From assembly GCA_024809215.1 (NCBI GenBank), contig JANUBW010000016.1, forward strand, positions 1 through 64,000: 64,000 bases of DNA, read 5' to 3'. Under the pieces are notes generated by a model, which saw only the letters and a list, made by a program, of their open reading frames with translations, was not told the DNA's origin and did not search any database. This document shows positions 1 to 10,300 of the stretch, piece after piece; positions within the stretch are counted from its first letter, which is position 1; each line of letters begins with the position of its first letter. The position numbers were made by a program, and so were the translations under genes. Source of the DNA: Niastella sp. OAS944. Lineage in GTDB: Bacteria > Bacteroidota > Bacteroidia > Chitinophagales > Chitinophagaceae.

Positions 1-2040
1 GGCGACAGGGTAGCTCCCGAACATATTGGCGCTACGGCTGTAAACGTCGGCGTCACATTCGGATTAACTGTAATAGTTAAAGTCGTAGTCGTCGCACACT
101 GACCAGCCGTTGGTGTAAAGGTGTATGTGGTCGTAGCAGTGTTGTCCAACGCAGGCGCCCAGGTACCGGTAATACCATTATTAGAGGTAGTTGGTAGTGG
201 CGACAAAGTAGCTCCCGAACAGATTGGTGCTACAGCCGCAAATGTCGGTGTTACATTTGGATTAACGGTAATAGTTAAAGTCGTAGTCGTCGCACACTGT
301 CCGGCACCCGGCGTAAATGTATAAGTTGTAGTTGCGGTATTATTAAGCGTTGGTGCCCATGTACCGGTAATACCATTGTTAGAGGTAGTTGGCAATGGCG
401 ACAATGTAGCTCCCGAACAGATCGGCGCTACAGCCGTAAACGTCGGTATAACATTCGGATTAACGGTAATTGTTAAGGTCGTTGTAGTCGCACACTGTCC
501 AGCCGCTGGGGTAAAGGTATAAGTAGTGGTTGCTGTATTGTCCAAAGCCGGCGCCCACGTACCGGTGATACCATTATTAGAACTAGTAGGTAAGGGCGAT
601 AAAGTAGCCCCAGCGCAAATAGGAGCAACTGCTGTAAACGTTGGCGTCACATTCGGATTAACCGTAATAGTCAAAGTCGTTGTAGTCGCACACTGACCCG
701 CAGTTGGTGTAAAGGTATAAGTGGTAGTTGACGTATTATTAAGTGCCGGTGACCAAGATCCAGTGATACCATTGTTAGAACTAGTTGGCAAGGGCGATAA
801 AGTAGCTCCCGAACAGATTGGTGCAACTGCTGTAAAAGTCGGGGTTACATTTGGATTGACGGTAATAGTTAAAGTTGTTGTAGTCGCGCACTGTCCTGCA
901 CTCGGCGTAAATGTATAAGTTGTAGTTGCCGTATTATTAAGTGCCGGTGACCAAGCTCCAGTAATACCATTATTAGAACTAGTTGGCAATGGTGTTAGTG
1001 TCGCTCCCGAACAGATTGGCGCTACAGCTGTAAACGTCGGTGTTACATTCGGATTAACGGTAATTGTCAAAGTCGTTGTAGTCGCACACTGACCGGCACC
1101 CGGCGTAAATGTATAAGTTGTAGTTGCTGTATTATTAAGTGCCGGCGCCCAAGATCCAGTGATACCATTGTTAGAACTAGTTGGCAATGGTGCAAGTGTA
1201 GCCCCGGAACAAATTGGCGCTACAGCTGTAAACGTCGGAGTAATATTCGGATTGACTGTAATAGTTAATGTCGCTGTTGTCGCACACTGTCCGGCACTCG
1301 GCGTAAAAGTATAAGTTGTAGTTGCTGTATTATTCAGCGCCGGTGCCCATGTACCGGTATAGCCATTATTAGATGTGGTTGGCAATGGTGCAAGTGTAGC
1401 CCCGGAACAAATTGGCGCTACAGCCGTAAACGTTGGTGTGATATTCGGATTGACAGTGATCGTCATGGTTGTCGTAGTCGCACACTGGCCAGCCGTTGGT
1501 GTAAAGGTATAAGTAGTCGTCGCTGTGTTGTTCAATGCCGGCGCCCAGCTACCGGTATAACCATTGTTAGAAGTAGTTGGCAGCGGTGACAAGGTAGCTC
1601 CTGAACATATCGGCGCAACAGCCGTAAACGTTGGTGTGATGTTTGGATTGACAGTGATCGTCAACGTAGTTGTATTAGCACACTGACCCGCTGTAGGCGT
1701 AAAGGTATAGGTGGTTGTAGCTGTATTGTTCAACGCTGGTGACCAGGAACCCGTAATGCCATTATTGGAAGTAGTTGGCAATGGCGATAAAGTAGCGCCC
1801 GAGCAAATAGGTGCTACAGCTGTAAAGGTTGGTGTTACAATAGGATTTACAGTTATGGTCATTGTTGTTGTTGTACCACACTGTCCGGCCGATGGCGTAA
1901 ATGTATATGTAGTCGTCGCTGTATTATTCAATGCCGGCGTCCATGTTCCCGTAATACCATTATTTGAAGTTGTTGGTAACGGAGATAATGTTGCTCCTGA
2001 ACATATGGGTCCTACCTGCGTAAACGTTGGTGTAGGTAAC
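1..2040 (-). repeat. 198-bp tandem repeat array coding for 66-residue Ig-like units
   Basis: The motif PICSGATLSPLPTTSNNG recurs every 198 bp (minus-strand copies near 1989, 1791, 1593, 1395, 1197, 1001, 803, 605, 407, 209 and 20), so at least ten full units lie here and the array continues beyond position 1. Each unit reads PICSGA, then TSNNGITGTW, then PALNNTATTTYTFTP, then GQCATTTT, ending TITVNPN. The frame is kept in all units. DNA similarity between units is high with mostly third-position changes, which fits duplication by unequal recombination under protein-level selection. Confidence 0.93.
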
Positions 2041-5000
2041 GATGCTGGCTGCGTAATTGTTACGGTGGCTGTTCTTGCACAAGTCCTCGTATCGGTCACT
2101 GTAACAGTATAAGTTCCTGCTGCCAGGCCGGTGGCTGTTGTACCCGTTTGCACAGGTACCGTATTCCAGCTATATGTGTAGGGCCCTACACCGCCTGTTG
2201 CTGTAGCAGTGGCTGAACCATCACTGCCGCCAAAACAAGACACATTGGTTTGTGAACTGATCGATGGAGTTAATAAAGTAGCAGGTTGTGTGAGCGTAAC
2301 GCTGGCCTGCAAAGAAACACACCCATTGGCATCAGTTACAGTTACCCTATAGGCTACGCCCGCTGAAAGTCCCGTAACTGTTTGGGTGGTTTGCCCCACC
2401 GGCGGATTCCAGGCATATGTATAGGGGCCTGTTCCACCAGATCCATTGGCCGTAATAGATCCATTATTACCGCCATTACACGATACCTGGTTATTTACTG
2501 TAATTGTTGCAGTGGGTCTTGGATTTACTGAAGCTACTACCGGCTGTATTGCAAAGCAACCTGAAGCTGTTGTGCCTTTAATATAGTAAGTGCCTGCCGT
2601 AGCTGTTGTTGGTGTTGCATAAGAGCTGGTTGCGGCGGCATCTGTCCAGTAAGTAAGTGTAAGCCCGGGAGTTGATCCTGCGGTCACAGCTGCCGCAGTA
2701 AGGTTCACGGTTGATGGTGCACAAACAGATGCCGGGTTGGTTATAACAAGAGTTGGGGCCGAATTCACCGATACAGTAACGGGTTGAATAGCAAAACAAC
2801 CTGTAGCTGCTGTTCCCTTTATATAATACGTTCCCGCTCCTGCAGTTGTTGGTGTTGTATACGGCGTTGTTGCTGCTGCATTGGTCCAATAGGTATATGT
2901 TAGCCCTGCAGTGCTACCTGCTGTTACCGCTGATGCAGTAAGGTCGGCAGTAGCCGGGGAACAAACAGGTGCCGGGTTGGTTATAACCAGGTTTGGTGTG
3001 GGGTTTACATTTATTGTTCGCGTGCCGCTTACAGCTGCACAGCCGCCTGCTGCATTTGTTGTTAATGTTAATGTTACAGTTCCTGTAAAGTTGGCTGCCG
3101 GCGTATAGGTAACGGTGGCAGGTGTGGCTGTTTGTGCCGTATTGCTTAATGTTCCTCCACCCGAGGTTATTGACCAGGCTCCGGTGGTAGCACTGCCGCC
3201 CACGCTGGCGCCTGTTAAGGTAATGGCGGCAGGCGAGGCCGACTGACAAACATTATCAGCGCCACCGGGTGTTACCGTAGCACCCGGACTTACAGTTATT
3301 GTTCTTGTGCCGCTTACAGCCGGGCATGCAGTTGGGTTGTTTGTGGTCAGTGTTAAAGTAACTGTTCCGGTAAAATTGGCTGCGGGTGTATAGGTTACAG
3401 TAGCTGGTGTGGCTGTTTGTGCTATGCTGCTTAAAGTACCTCCGCCTGAAGTGATGGACCATGCGCCGGTTGTTGCTCCGCCACCCACACTGGCGCCGGT
3501 TAAAGTAATGGCAGCAGGAGTTGCTGACTGACAAGCGGTATTGGGTCCACCGGGTGTTACAGTATTTGTCGGACTCACTGTTATTGTTCTTGTTGCCGTT
3601 GCTGCCGCACAGCCACCACCCGGTGTATTGGATGTTAAGCTTAATGTTACTGTGCCGCTGAAATTGGCCGCGGGTGTATAAGTTACTGTAGATGGATTGG
3701 CTGTTTGTGCGGTACTGCTTAAGGTACCTCCTCCTGATACAATTGCCCATGCAGCAGTAGTGCCACCACCACCAACACTAGCCCCCGACAATGTGATGGC
3801 AGAAGGTGATGCTGACTGGCAAACATTATTAGGCCCGCCGGGGGTAACTGTTGCCGGCACATTTACAGTTACAGTAACATAAACGGTATTGCTGCAAGGG
3901 TCAAAAACCGCTTCCTTGAACATGTCAGGCTCCGGCTCATCCTGTATTGAAAAGATATAAGTTACAACAACAGGGGCACCGGTTGTATTTGTCAATACAT
4001 GATTAATATTACCATTGCCACTTGCCGCAGCGCCGCCATTTATACCCGCAATACTAGGACGGGTCCATGCCAAAATATGCCCCGGGTCACCAACATAAGT
4101 TGGGTTATAACTAAACGTATTTCCGCTGCAAATGGGGGAGGGAGTTAGCGTACTTGATAATGTTGGCAGATCACCTACAGCAAGTCTTACGCTCTGCGTA
4201 TTACTACATCCGTTTGCGGTAATGGTGTAAGTATAAATAACATTTTGTATACTGGTAGTGCCATTAGTAAGGGTTTCAGCTATGCCGCCGCTGCCTGAAC
4301 CAGTAGCTGGAGTAACGCCTGCAACAGCAGCGCGGGTCCAGGTAAATGTTGCTCCTGGCGTTGCACTGGTAGGCGTATAAGTGAACAGATCTCCACTGCA
4401 AATACCAGGATAGGGTTGTTGCGGATAATACAGTCTTCCTATTCTTTCAACGTTTGTATTATTATCTGTTGAGTTAGCCGGGTAAGTATTATTTAAGGTA
4501 GGGGCCGCATTTACGTTAATTGTTCTGGTACCACTTGCGGCAGCACACCCACCGCCTGGTGCATTTGAAGTGAGGGTTAAAGTAACTGTGCCGCTAAAAT
4601 TGGCAGCAGGTGTATAGGTAACTGTACCCGGTGTGGCAGTTTGTGCCGTGCTGCTTAACGTTCCGCCGCCTGAGGTTATTGACCATGCACCAGTAACAGC
4701 ACCTCCACCAACGCTCGCGCCACTTAAGGTAATGGCCGCAGGGCTGGCGCTTTGACAAACATTATTAGGGCCTCCTGGAGTTACGGTAGCACCGGGCGTT
4801 ACATTTATTGTTCTTGTATCTGTTGCAGCCGTACATCCCGCCGGGGTATTCGTTGTTAAGGTTAAAGTAACCGTACCGCTAAAGTTAGCGGCAGGTGTAT
4901 AAGTTACAGTGGCCGGGTTGGCCGTTTGTGCCGTACTGCTTAATGAACCTCCACCTGAAGTAATAGACCAGGCACCGGTTGTGGCGCTGCCACCTACGCT

Positions 5001-6008
5001 GGCGCCGGTTAAAGTTATAGCTGCCGGCGTTGCAGACTGGCACACACTATTGGGGCCGCCTGCGTTTGCAGTTGGAGCAGCGTTTACAGTGATCGTTCTG
5101 GTGTCGCTGGCTGCCGCACAGGCGCCTGGCGCATTTGATGTAAGTGTTAAAGTAACAGTGCCCGAGAAGTTGGCAGCCGGGGTATATGTTATATTAGCCG
5201 GGTTGGCGGTTTGCGCCGTTGAGCTCAGCGAACCTCCACCCGAAGTAATAGACCAGGCACCGGTTGTAGCGCCGCCACCCACACTGGCACCTGTTAAAGT
5301 AATTGCAGTAGGAGTTGCCGACTGGCATACGCTATTAGGGCCGCCTGCGTTTGCAGTAGGGCCCTGGGTTACGGTCACATTTGCTGTTTCTACAGTTGAA
5401 CAACCATTGCCACTGGTTACCGTATAACTAATTACAGCAGTACCTGCCGATACGCCGGTAACTACACCCGATGAATTTACTGTTGCTACCCCTGTGGCAT
5501 TACTACTCCACACGCCACCGGGTGTTGAGTTTGATAATGTAGTAGAACCCGGGAAGCAAAAAGAAGTGGTGCCTGTTATGTTATTTACATTAGGCGCAGC
5601 ATTCACCACCTCGGTAATAGGAGGGGATGTACTGGCTGAAAAATTTGCCGGGTTAGCGGGTGTATATTCTGCAGTAACCGCATATGAACCGGTTGCCGGA
5701 CTGGAAATAGTTATGCTTCTTACCCCGCCCACCAATGTGGTTGGCGGCCCCAGCGAAACGCCATCTAAAAAGAACTCCACTGTACCTGTGGCCGAATTAG
5801 GTGTGACTGTTGCCGTTAGTGTAATATTCTCATTATCGCATGATGGATTGTTATTAGAAGTAACAGCTGTAGTAGTAGCTGTTTGGGCAATAAGATCTGT
5901 TTGAAAAAAGAAAAACAACAGCAATGAAATAAGCAACCTTAACCCATGGTGACCGAGGGGTTTAATGATGGCGGTTAGTTTTATATTTATTTTCGGTTGC
6001 GTGATCAT
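1..6008 (-). CDS. Giant secreted repeat adhesin with SprB and Ig-like repeats, 3' end outside window
   Basis: A single open frame starts with ATG at 6008 and continues past position 1, giving at least 2002 residues. Every stretch I translated, including all domain junctions, stays in one frame. Residues 1-41 form a signal peptide (hydrophobic core about 24-36, cleavage after LIA before QTA). Then come an Ig-like domain of Big_3_5 type (about 60-130), six related domains of about 90 residues with the core AWSITSGGG (nt 5350-4510 and 3850-3010), PKD-like domains between them (nt 4460-3890), two domains starting LVITNPA (nt 2995-2530), two SprB-type repeats (VSCNGGNNGSI and VSCFGGSDGSA, nt 2520-2050), and a 66-residue tandem array to the window edge. 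Proteins of this build in Bacteroidota are cell-surface gliding or adhesion proteins exported by T9SS; the sorting domain would lie outside the window. Function as an adhesin is inferred. Confidence 0.9.
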   Translation of the reverse strand, partial: MITQPKINIKLTAIIKPLGHHGLRLLISLLLFFFFQTDLIAQTATTTAVTSNNNPSCDNENITLTATVTPNSATGTVEFFLDGVSLGPPTTLVGGVRSITISSPATGSYAVTAEYTPANPANFSASTSPPITEVVNAAPNVNNITGTTSFCFPGSTTLSNSTPGGVWSSNATGVATVNSSGVVTGVSAGTAVISYTVTSGNGCSTVETANVTVTQGPTANAGGPNSVCQSATPTAITLTGASVGGGATTGAWSITSGGGSLSSTAQTANPANITYTPAANFSGTVTLTLTSNAPGACAAASDTRTITVNAAPTANAGGPNSVCQSATPAAITLTGASVGGSATTGAWSITSGGGSLSSTAQTANPATVTYTPAANFSGTVTLTLTTNTPAGCTAATDTRTINVTPGATVTPGGPNNVCQSASPAAITLSGASVGGGAVTGAWSITSGGGTLSSTAQTATPGTVTYTPAANFSGTVTLTLTSNAPGGGCAAASGTRTINVNAAPTLNNTYPANSTDNNTNVERIGRLYYPQQPYPGICSGDLFTYTPTSATPGATFTWTRAAVAGVTPATGSGSGGIAETLTNGTTSIQNVIYTYTITANGCSNTQSVRLAVGDLPTLSSTLTPSPICSGNTFSYNPTYVGDPGHILAWTRPSIAGINGGAAASGNGNINHVLTNTTGAPVVVTYIFSIQDEPEPDMFKEAVFDPCSNTVYVTVTVNVPATVTPGGPNNVCQSASPSAITLSGASVGGGGTTAAWAIVSGGGTLSSTAQTANPSTVTYTPAANFSGTVTLSLTSNTPGGGCAAATATRTITVSPTNTVTPGGPNTACQSATPAAITLTGASVGGGATTGAWSITSGGGTLSSIAQTATPATVTYTPAANFTGTVTLTLTTNNPTACPAVSGTRTITVSPGATVTPGGADNVCQSASPAAITLTGASVGGSATTGAWSITSGGGTLSNTAQTATPATVTYTPAANFTGTVTLTLTTNAAGGCAAVSGTRTINVNPTPNLVITNPAPVCSPATADLTASAVTAGSTAGLTYTYWTNAAATTPYTTPTTAGAGTYYIKGTAATGCFAIQPVTVSVNSAPTLVITNPASVCAPSTVNLTAAAVTAGSTPGLTLTYWTDAAATSSYATPTTATAGTYYIKGTTASGCFAIQPVVASVNPRPTATITVNNQVSCNGGNNGSITANGSGGTGPYTYAWNPPVGQTTQTVTGLSAGVAYRVTVTDANGCVSLQASVTLTQPATLLTPSISSQTNVSCFGGSDGSATATATGGVGPYTYSWNTVPVQTGTTATGLAAGTYTVTVTDTRTCARTATVTITQPASLPTPTFTQVGPICSGATLSPLPTTSNNGITGTWTPALNNTATTTYTFTPSAGQCGTTTTMTITVNPIVTPTFTAVAPICSGATLSPLPTTSNNGITGSWSPALNNTATTTYTFTPTAGQCANTTTLTITVNPNITPTFTAVAPICSGATLSPLPTTSNNGYTGSWAPALNNTATTTYTFTPTAGQCATTTTMTITVNPNITPTFTAVAPICSGATLAPLPTTSNNGYTGTWAPALNNTATTTYTFTPSAGQCATTATLTITVNPNITPTFTAVAPICSGATLAPLPTSSNNGITGSWAPALNNTATTTYTFTPGAGQCATTTTLTITVNPNVTPTFTAVAPICSGATLTPLPTSSNNGITGAWSPALNNTATTTYTFTPSAGQCATTTTLTITVNPNVTPTFTAVAPICSGATLSPLPTSSNNGITGSWSPALNNTSTTTYTFTPTAGQCATTTTLTITVNPNVTPTFTAVAPICAGATLSPLPTSSNNGITGTWAPALDNTATTTYTFTPAAGQCATTTTLTITVNPNVIPTFTAVAPICSGATLSPLPTTSNNGITGTWAPTLNNTATTTYTFTPGAGQCATTTTLTITVNPNVTPTFAAVAPICSGATLSPLPTTSNNGITGTWAPALDNTATTTYTFTPTAGQCATTTTLTITVNPNVTPTFTAVAPICSGATLS
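3010..5350 (-). repeat. Six related domain repeats of about 270-285 bp inside the giant adhesin
   Basis: Copies lie at about 5085-5350, 4800-5070, 4510-4790, 3570-3850, 3290-3555 and 3010-3270 on the minus strand. Each encodes GGPN/VCQSA, then AITLTGASVGG, then AWSITSGGG, then TVTYTPAANFSGTVTLTLTSN and a CxA...TRTI end. The first three and last three copies are separated by PKD-like domains, so the block itself may have been duplicated. The same domain appears once in the divergent giant gene (nt 14770-15030), so the two neighbours share building blocks. Confidence 0.8.
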
Positions 6009-6879
6009 TGGTGCTTAAAAAAATATAGCCAGGGTTCTGCAATATTTTAAAAGAAGTCCCCAATAGCATGATCGTTCAAAAAAAAGAAAGACGCATCCCT
6101 TGTCATCATTAAGCAGATCGACGACTATACAGTCAACATATTATGAAGAGTATATCTATTCTATAAGCGATCTCTTTAGAATTGAACAATAGCATTGGTA
6201 AACAAAAACAGGAAGTTTTGTTACGGACAGAATAAAGCATTTACAATGTTCACCTGGATGAATATTGTATGCATTGCATTTTAATTAGGATGAATTGGAC
6301 TCAGGGGTCTTGAAGTAATTGATGTACGGAGGATTTTCAAAAAAACAGCACGGGTAGTTGTGAATCAGAAGAACAAGTTAAAAAGGAGAGCGGATAATTA
6401 TGAGGAATGTTGGAATGCGCTTATACAGCGCAAATTTTGAAATAAGATATGAAGGATTAACACTCGACTGACTGAAGATTGAAACAAAATAGGAGAAAGG
6501 CGATGGAATTATAACTGGTAATTGTTGTGTGAAGTTAATGGAAAGATTTTTAATTTACAAAGAATTAGTTTCAGGTGCATGCAAAACAAACAATGAAAGC
6601 ACCGGCATTTTTAACCCGCCATTTCAACGATTACTCTTTATAAATAAATGATTTGGGATAATACTTTTGTGAAAGATTTTTTATGAATATTTTGTTTAAC
6701 ACTTATTCAATACATGATCTTAGTCAAGAGTTTTACAACTTTCAATGCAACACTTAAAACAATCCAAAAAACAAACAAACAGCCCGAAATACAGCACAGA
6801 TCAGCGTTTCATTGAACACACAAACGTGCTTATGAAAATATTGAATTCAGACAAGATGTATGTAAGCAATAATATTTTT

Positions 6880-6911
6880 TTTGATTTGAAATAAAAATTC
6901 TGTTAATTTAG
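6880..6911 (+). promoter_or_regulatory. Candidate Bacteroidota sigma-A promoter of the giant plus-strand gene
   Basis: TTTG (6880-6883) is followed after 20 bp by TAATTTAG (6904-6911), one mismatch from the Bacteroidota consensus TTTG-N19-21-TAnnTTTG. Transcription would start near 6918 and leave a leader of about 410 nt before the ATG at 7330. In such AT-rich DNA a chance match is possible. Confidence 0.35.
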
Positions 6912-7162
6912 TATCACCTATTAATCCCAGAGCGTGTGTTGTAATTGTGGTTTCTCAATAACTAAGTCTTAAACAACACAATTTATTCTCCGAATAACCA
7001 ACACTACATTCCTTCGAATAACCACTCGATAATCCTTGCTTTAAGTATACCTATTAAATGTTAACCTGGGATGTGAAACCCAGAACCCGCTTCGCAATCT
7101 ACTGACTGAATTTGTACTGGTAATTAATCGTACTAACGGAAACAAATGTCTGCTGGAATAAG

Positions 7163-7217
7163 TCATCCCTGTTGGGATGATCATACATTGATTTGCAGTA
7201 AAGAGCTGTCTCTTTAC
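7163..7217 (+). promoter_or_regulatory. Two adjacent hairpins in the leader of the giant gene
   Basis: TCATCCC (7163-7169) pairs with GGGATGA (7174-7180) across a TGTT loop. GTAAAGAG (7198-7205) pairs perfectly with CTCTTTAC (7210-7217) across CTGT. They stand 110-170 nt before the ATG at 7330. No T-run follows either one, so they look like leader structure rather than terminators. The role is unknown. Confidence 0.4.
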
Positions 7218-7329
7218 GGGCAGCGGGCTTTTGTCTCCACATAGATCTTTTTTCACTTGTGAGTCCCGATCAACTATAACCAGGTTATTCAAGAATGTTA
7301 ACCCTAACACTCATTTTAAACAACTGTAT

Positions 7330-10300
7330 ATGAAAATTTTTACCCTGATCCGTGAATCTGCAATTTCCCTCGCCTGCAAGCCGGACCAATTTTCATTTGT
7401 ATATAAGAGAAGCAATATTCCTTCGGTTGTTAAAAACAAAGTGTTCATCTTCTTAGCTCTTTGGGGCCTGATTGTAATTCCCAGGTACTCGAACGCCCAG
7501 ATAACACAGCCAATAGGCTGGACTAATCTATATAATGTAGCTACCGGCACAGCCAGCGGCAGTACGTTTGCAATAGCCAGTGGTTCTAACCGGATACTGG
7601 TTGTGGGCATTACCCTCAATTTCAACAATGCCTCAGGAACGGCAAATGATCCAACAACCATCACCTATGGTGGAGTTACCCTAACAAAAGCAGTAGGCGA
7701 TGCAGCAGGATCATCTGGCCGTATGCACACCTGGCTTTATTTTCTAAAAGACAATGCCATCATGAATGGGTCGCCACAGGCGCTTAACGTTACCATGGGT
7801 ACTGTTTCGCAAACAATTACCAACATGACCGTATGGTACACCGTGTTTGCAGGTGTAGACCAAAGCCCGGCTTCATACACAACAGGCAATGGATTCAATA
7901 ATAACGAAACCAGCGGACCAGCGCAACTAAGTACAAACATGGCAGTAAATGCCAGCGAGCAGGCGGTATACATCTCGAATATCTTCAATAGCAATAGTAC
8001 AACATCTCCTACTTACACCGTAAACGCAAACTGGACATCCGGTGGAACAACTGTTGGCACAGCCACTGGCGAGGCATGGAAAAATGAAACGGCAAAACGT
8101 ACTATACCGGTCTCCAACACAACCGATAATGCGGCAACGTCAACAATAACTCCAACTACCAGTATTCGATATTCCATTTCTGCCATAAGCCTGCCAAGGT
8201 CATTTGTGACGTATACTTCCATTGCAAACGGGGCATGGAGCGACCCCGCCACGTGGAACCTGGGCAGCGTACCAGTAGCGGGAAGCAACGTTGTTATTGC
8301 AAGCGGCACAAGTGTTAACCTCACGGGCAATACCAATACCATAAACTCCCTTACAGTAAACGGAACGCTGGATGTAAGCACTTTCACACTGAGCGGCACC
8401 AGCATTAATACGGTTTCCGCAACGGGCACCTTACTTGTTGGTGGTTCCAACTTCCCTTCGGGCTTTGCTTCCACATCACTAGCTTCGGGCAGTACTGTTA
8501 ATTATAATAATAATGGCGCGCAAACAATTTCTAACCAAACTTATGGCAATCTCATTCTTTCCGGCGGCGGTATCAAAACCCTGCAAACCGGAACAACATC
8601 CATCACTGGTACTTTAACCCTTAGCGGAAATACTACTACCACAACCACCGTAGCTAATTTAACTGTTGGCAATTTGAATATAGGTGATGGAACAACCTTT
8701 AACGCTGCCGGTTTTAACCTCACCGTTTCCGGCACAACAACCGTAGGCGGCGGAACAAGCGGCAATTTTATCATTAACGCAACCGCCGGAACAAAGATAT
8801 TTACAGGATTGGTAACCGTGAATGCCGGTGGCACCTGGAACAACAGCGGCAACTCAAACGTCACGTTCAGAGGCGGTATAACCAATAATGGAACATTCAC
8901 TGCCGGTACGGGCGTACATACTTTCGATAACAATTCCCAACAGCTTAACGGCACATTCTCCATTCCAAGCATTACAGTAACTGGTGTTACTTTAACCAAC
9001 AATAGTACATTAACGGTTGCTACGGCTCTTTCAGGATCGGGCGGTCTTACACAGGCAGCCAATGCAACGTTGAATATCGGCGGCACATCGGGCATCACTA
9101 CTTTAACAGCCGCAAATAGCGGCAACACGGTAAACTATACCGGTGGTGTGCAAATTGTGCATTCCAATAGTTACGTCAACCTTACCCTTACCGGCAGTGG
9201 AGCCAAAACCTTAAATACCGGAACCACCTCCGTCACTGGTAATTTTACGCTTACGGGAACGGCAACCACCACAACCGTGGCCAACCTTACAATAGGTGGT
9301 AGCCTTTCCATTGGCGATGGCACCACTTTCACTGCGGCTGGTTTTAATTTAACAGTAACCGGTACAACAACTGTGGGCGCCGGCGTAAGTGGCGGCCTTA
9401 CGATCTCTTCTTCTGCAGGTACAAAAACTTTCATCGGACCGGTAACCATCAACACCGGCGGTACCTGGAACAACAGCGGCAATTCGGCCGTTACCTTCAG
9501 AGGCGGTATAACCAATAATGGAACATTCACGGCCGGCACGGGTGTACATACATTCGACACAAATGCCCAGGCGCTTTCGGGTAATGCATTTACCATCCCC
9601 AGTGTTACAATCACAACTATAACGCTTACTAATAATAACTCACTCACCGTTAATACGGCCCTTTCAGGAACAGGCACCCTGCTACAGGCAGCAGGCGCAA
9701 CACTCAATATAGGCGCCGCATCAACGCTTTCAAATATGAATGCCACAGCCAGTGGGAATACTGTAAACTATACAGCTGCTACAGGTGGGCAAACCCTTAT
9801 TGGAGGAACTTATTTTAATGTCAGCCTAAATAATACTTCGGGTACTAATACTGCAAATGGAAATGTTTCTGTAACCGGCGCCATGGTTACAAACGGTGGC
9901 GCAGGCGGAACGCTTAATATGAGCACCTTCACGCTTGCCGGTACAAGCATCACAAATAATGGAACTATTAACACACAAAATACAAGCGCAACCCCCATTC
10001 CATCGGGTCAAAGCTGGGGCGGCACAATCAATTACAATGCAACAACGGGTAACCAAACAGTAGTCATAGGCACCTACACCAATTTAACCTCAGGAAATAC
10101 CAGCGGTATAAACTCGGCCGCTGGTAATTTGGTTATCGATGGCATTTTAACAACTACGGCGTCGGGAACACTAAGCCTTGGCACCAATACTATAAGCGGC
10201 ACTTTAACAACAATAAACAATAATGGCACCATTAGCACGGCAAACACCACGGCAACACCATTACCAACCGGGTTAACATGGGGTGGTACCATTAATTATA

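Larger units (their letters stand above)
6009..7329. other. AT-rich divergent spacer between the two giant genes
   Basis: About 1.3 kb without a convincing gene. It is clearly more AT-rich than the flanking coding DNA, with many A and T runs. It must hold the start signals for the minus-strand adhesin (start 6008) and the plus-strand giant gene (start 7330). I found a fair promoter candidate only for the plus side (6880-6911) and two hairpins in its leader (7163-7217). No conserved protein could be read in any frame. Confidence 0.75.

Noticed and set aside
121-5904. Several plus-strand open frames of 60-170 codons and minus frames in other registers over the adhesin
   Set aside because: They repeat with the 198-bp and 270-bp periods and are shadows of the continuous minus-strand gene, whose frame alone gives Ig-like, SprB and signal-peptide sequence.
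7231-7329. TTG start at 7231 for the giant gene
   Set aside because: It adds 33 residues with no signal-peptide character; ATG 7330 gives a normal leader.
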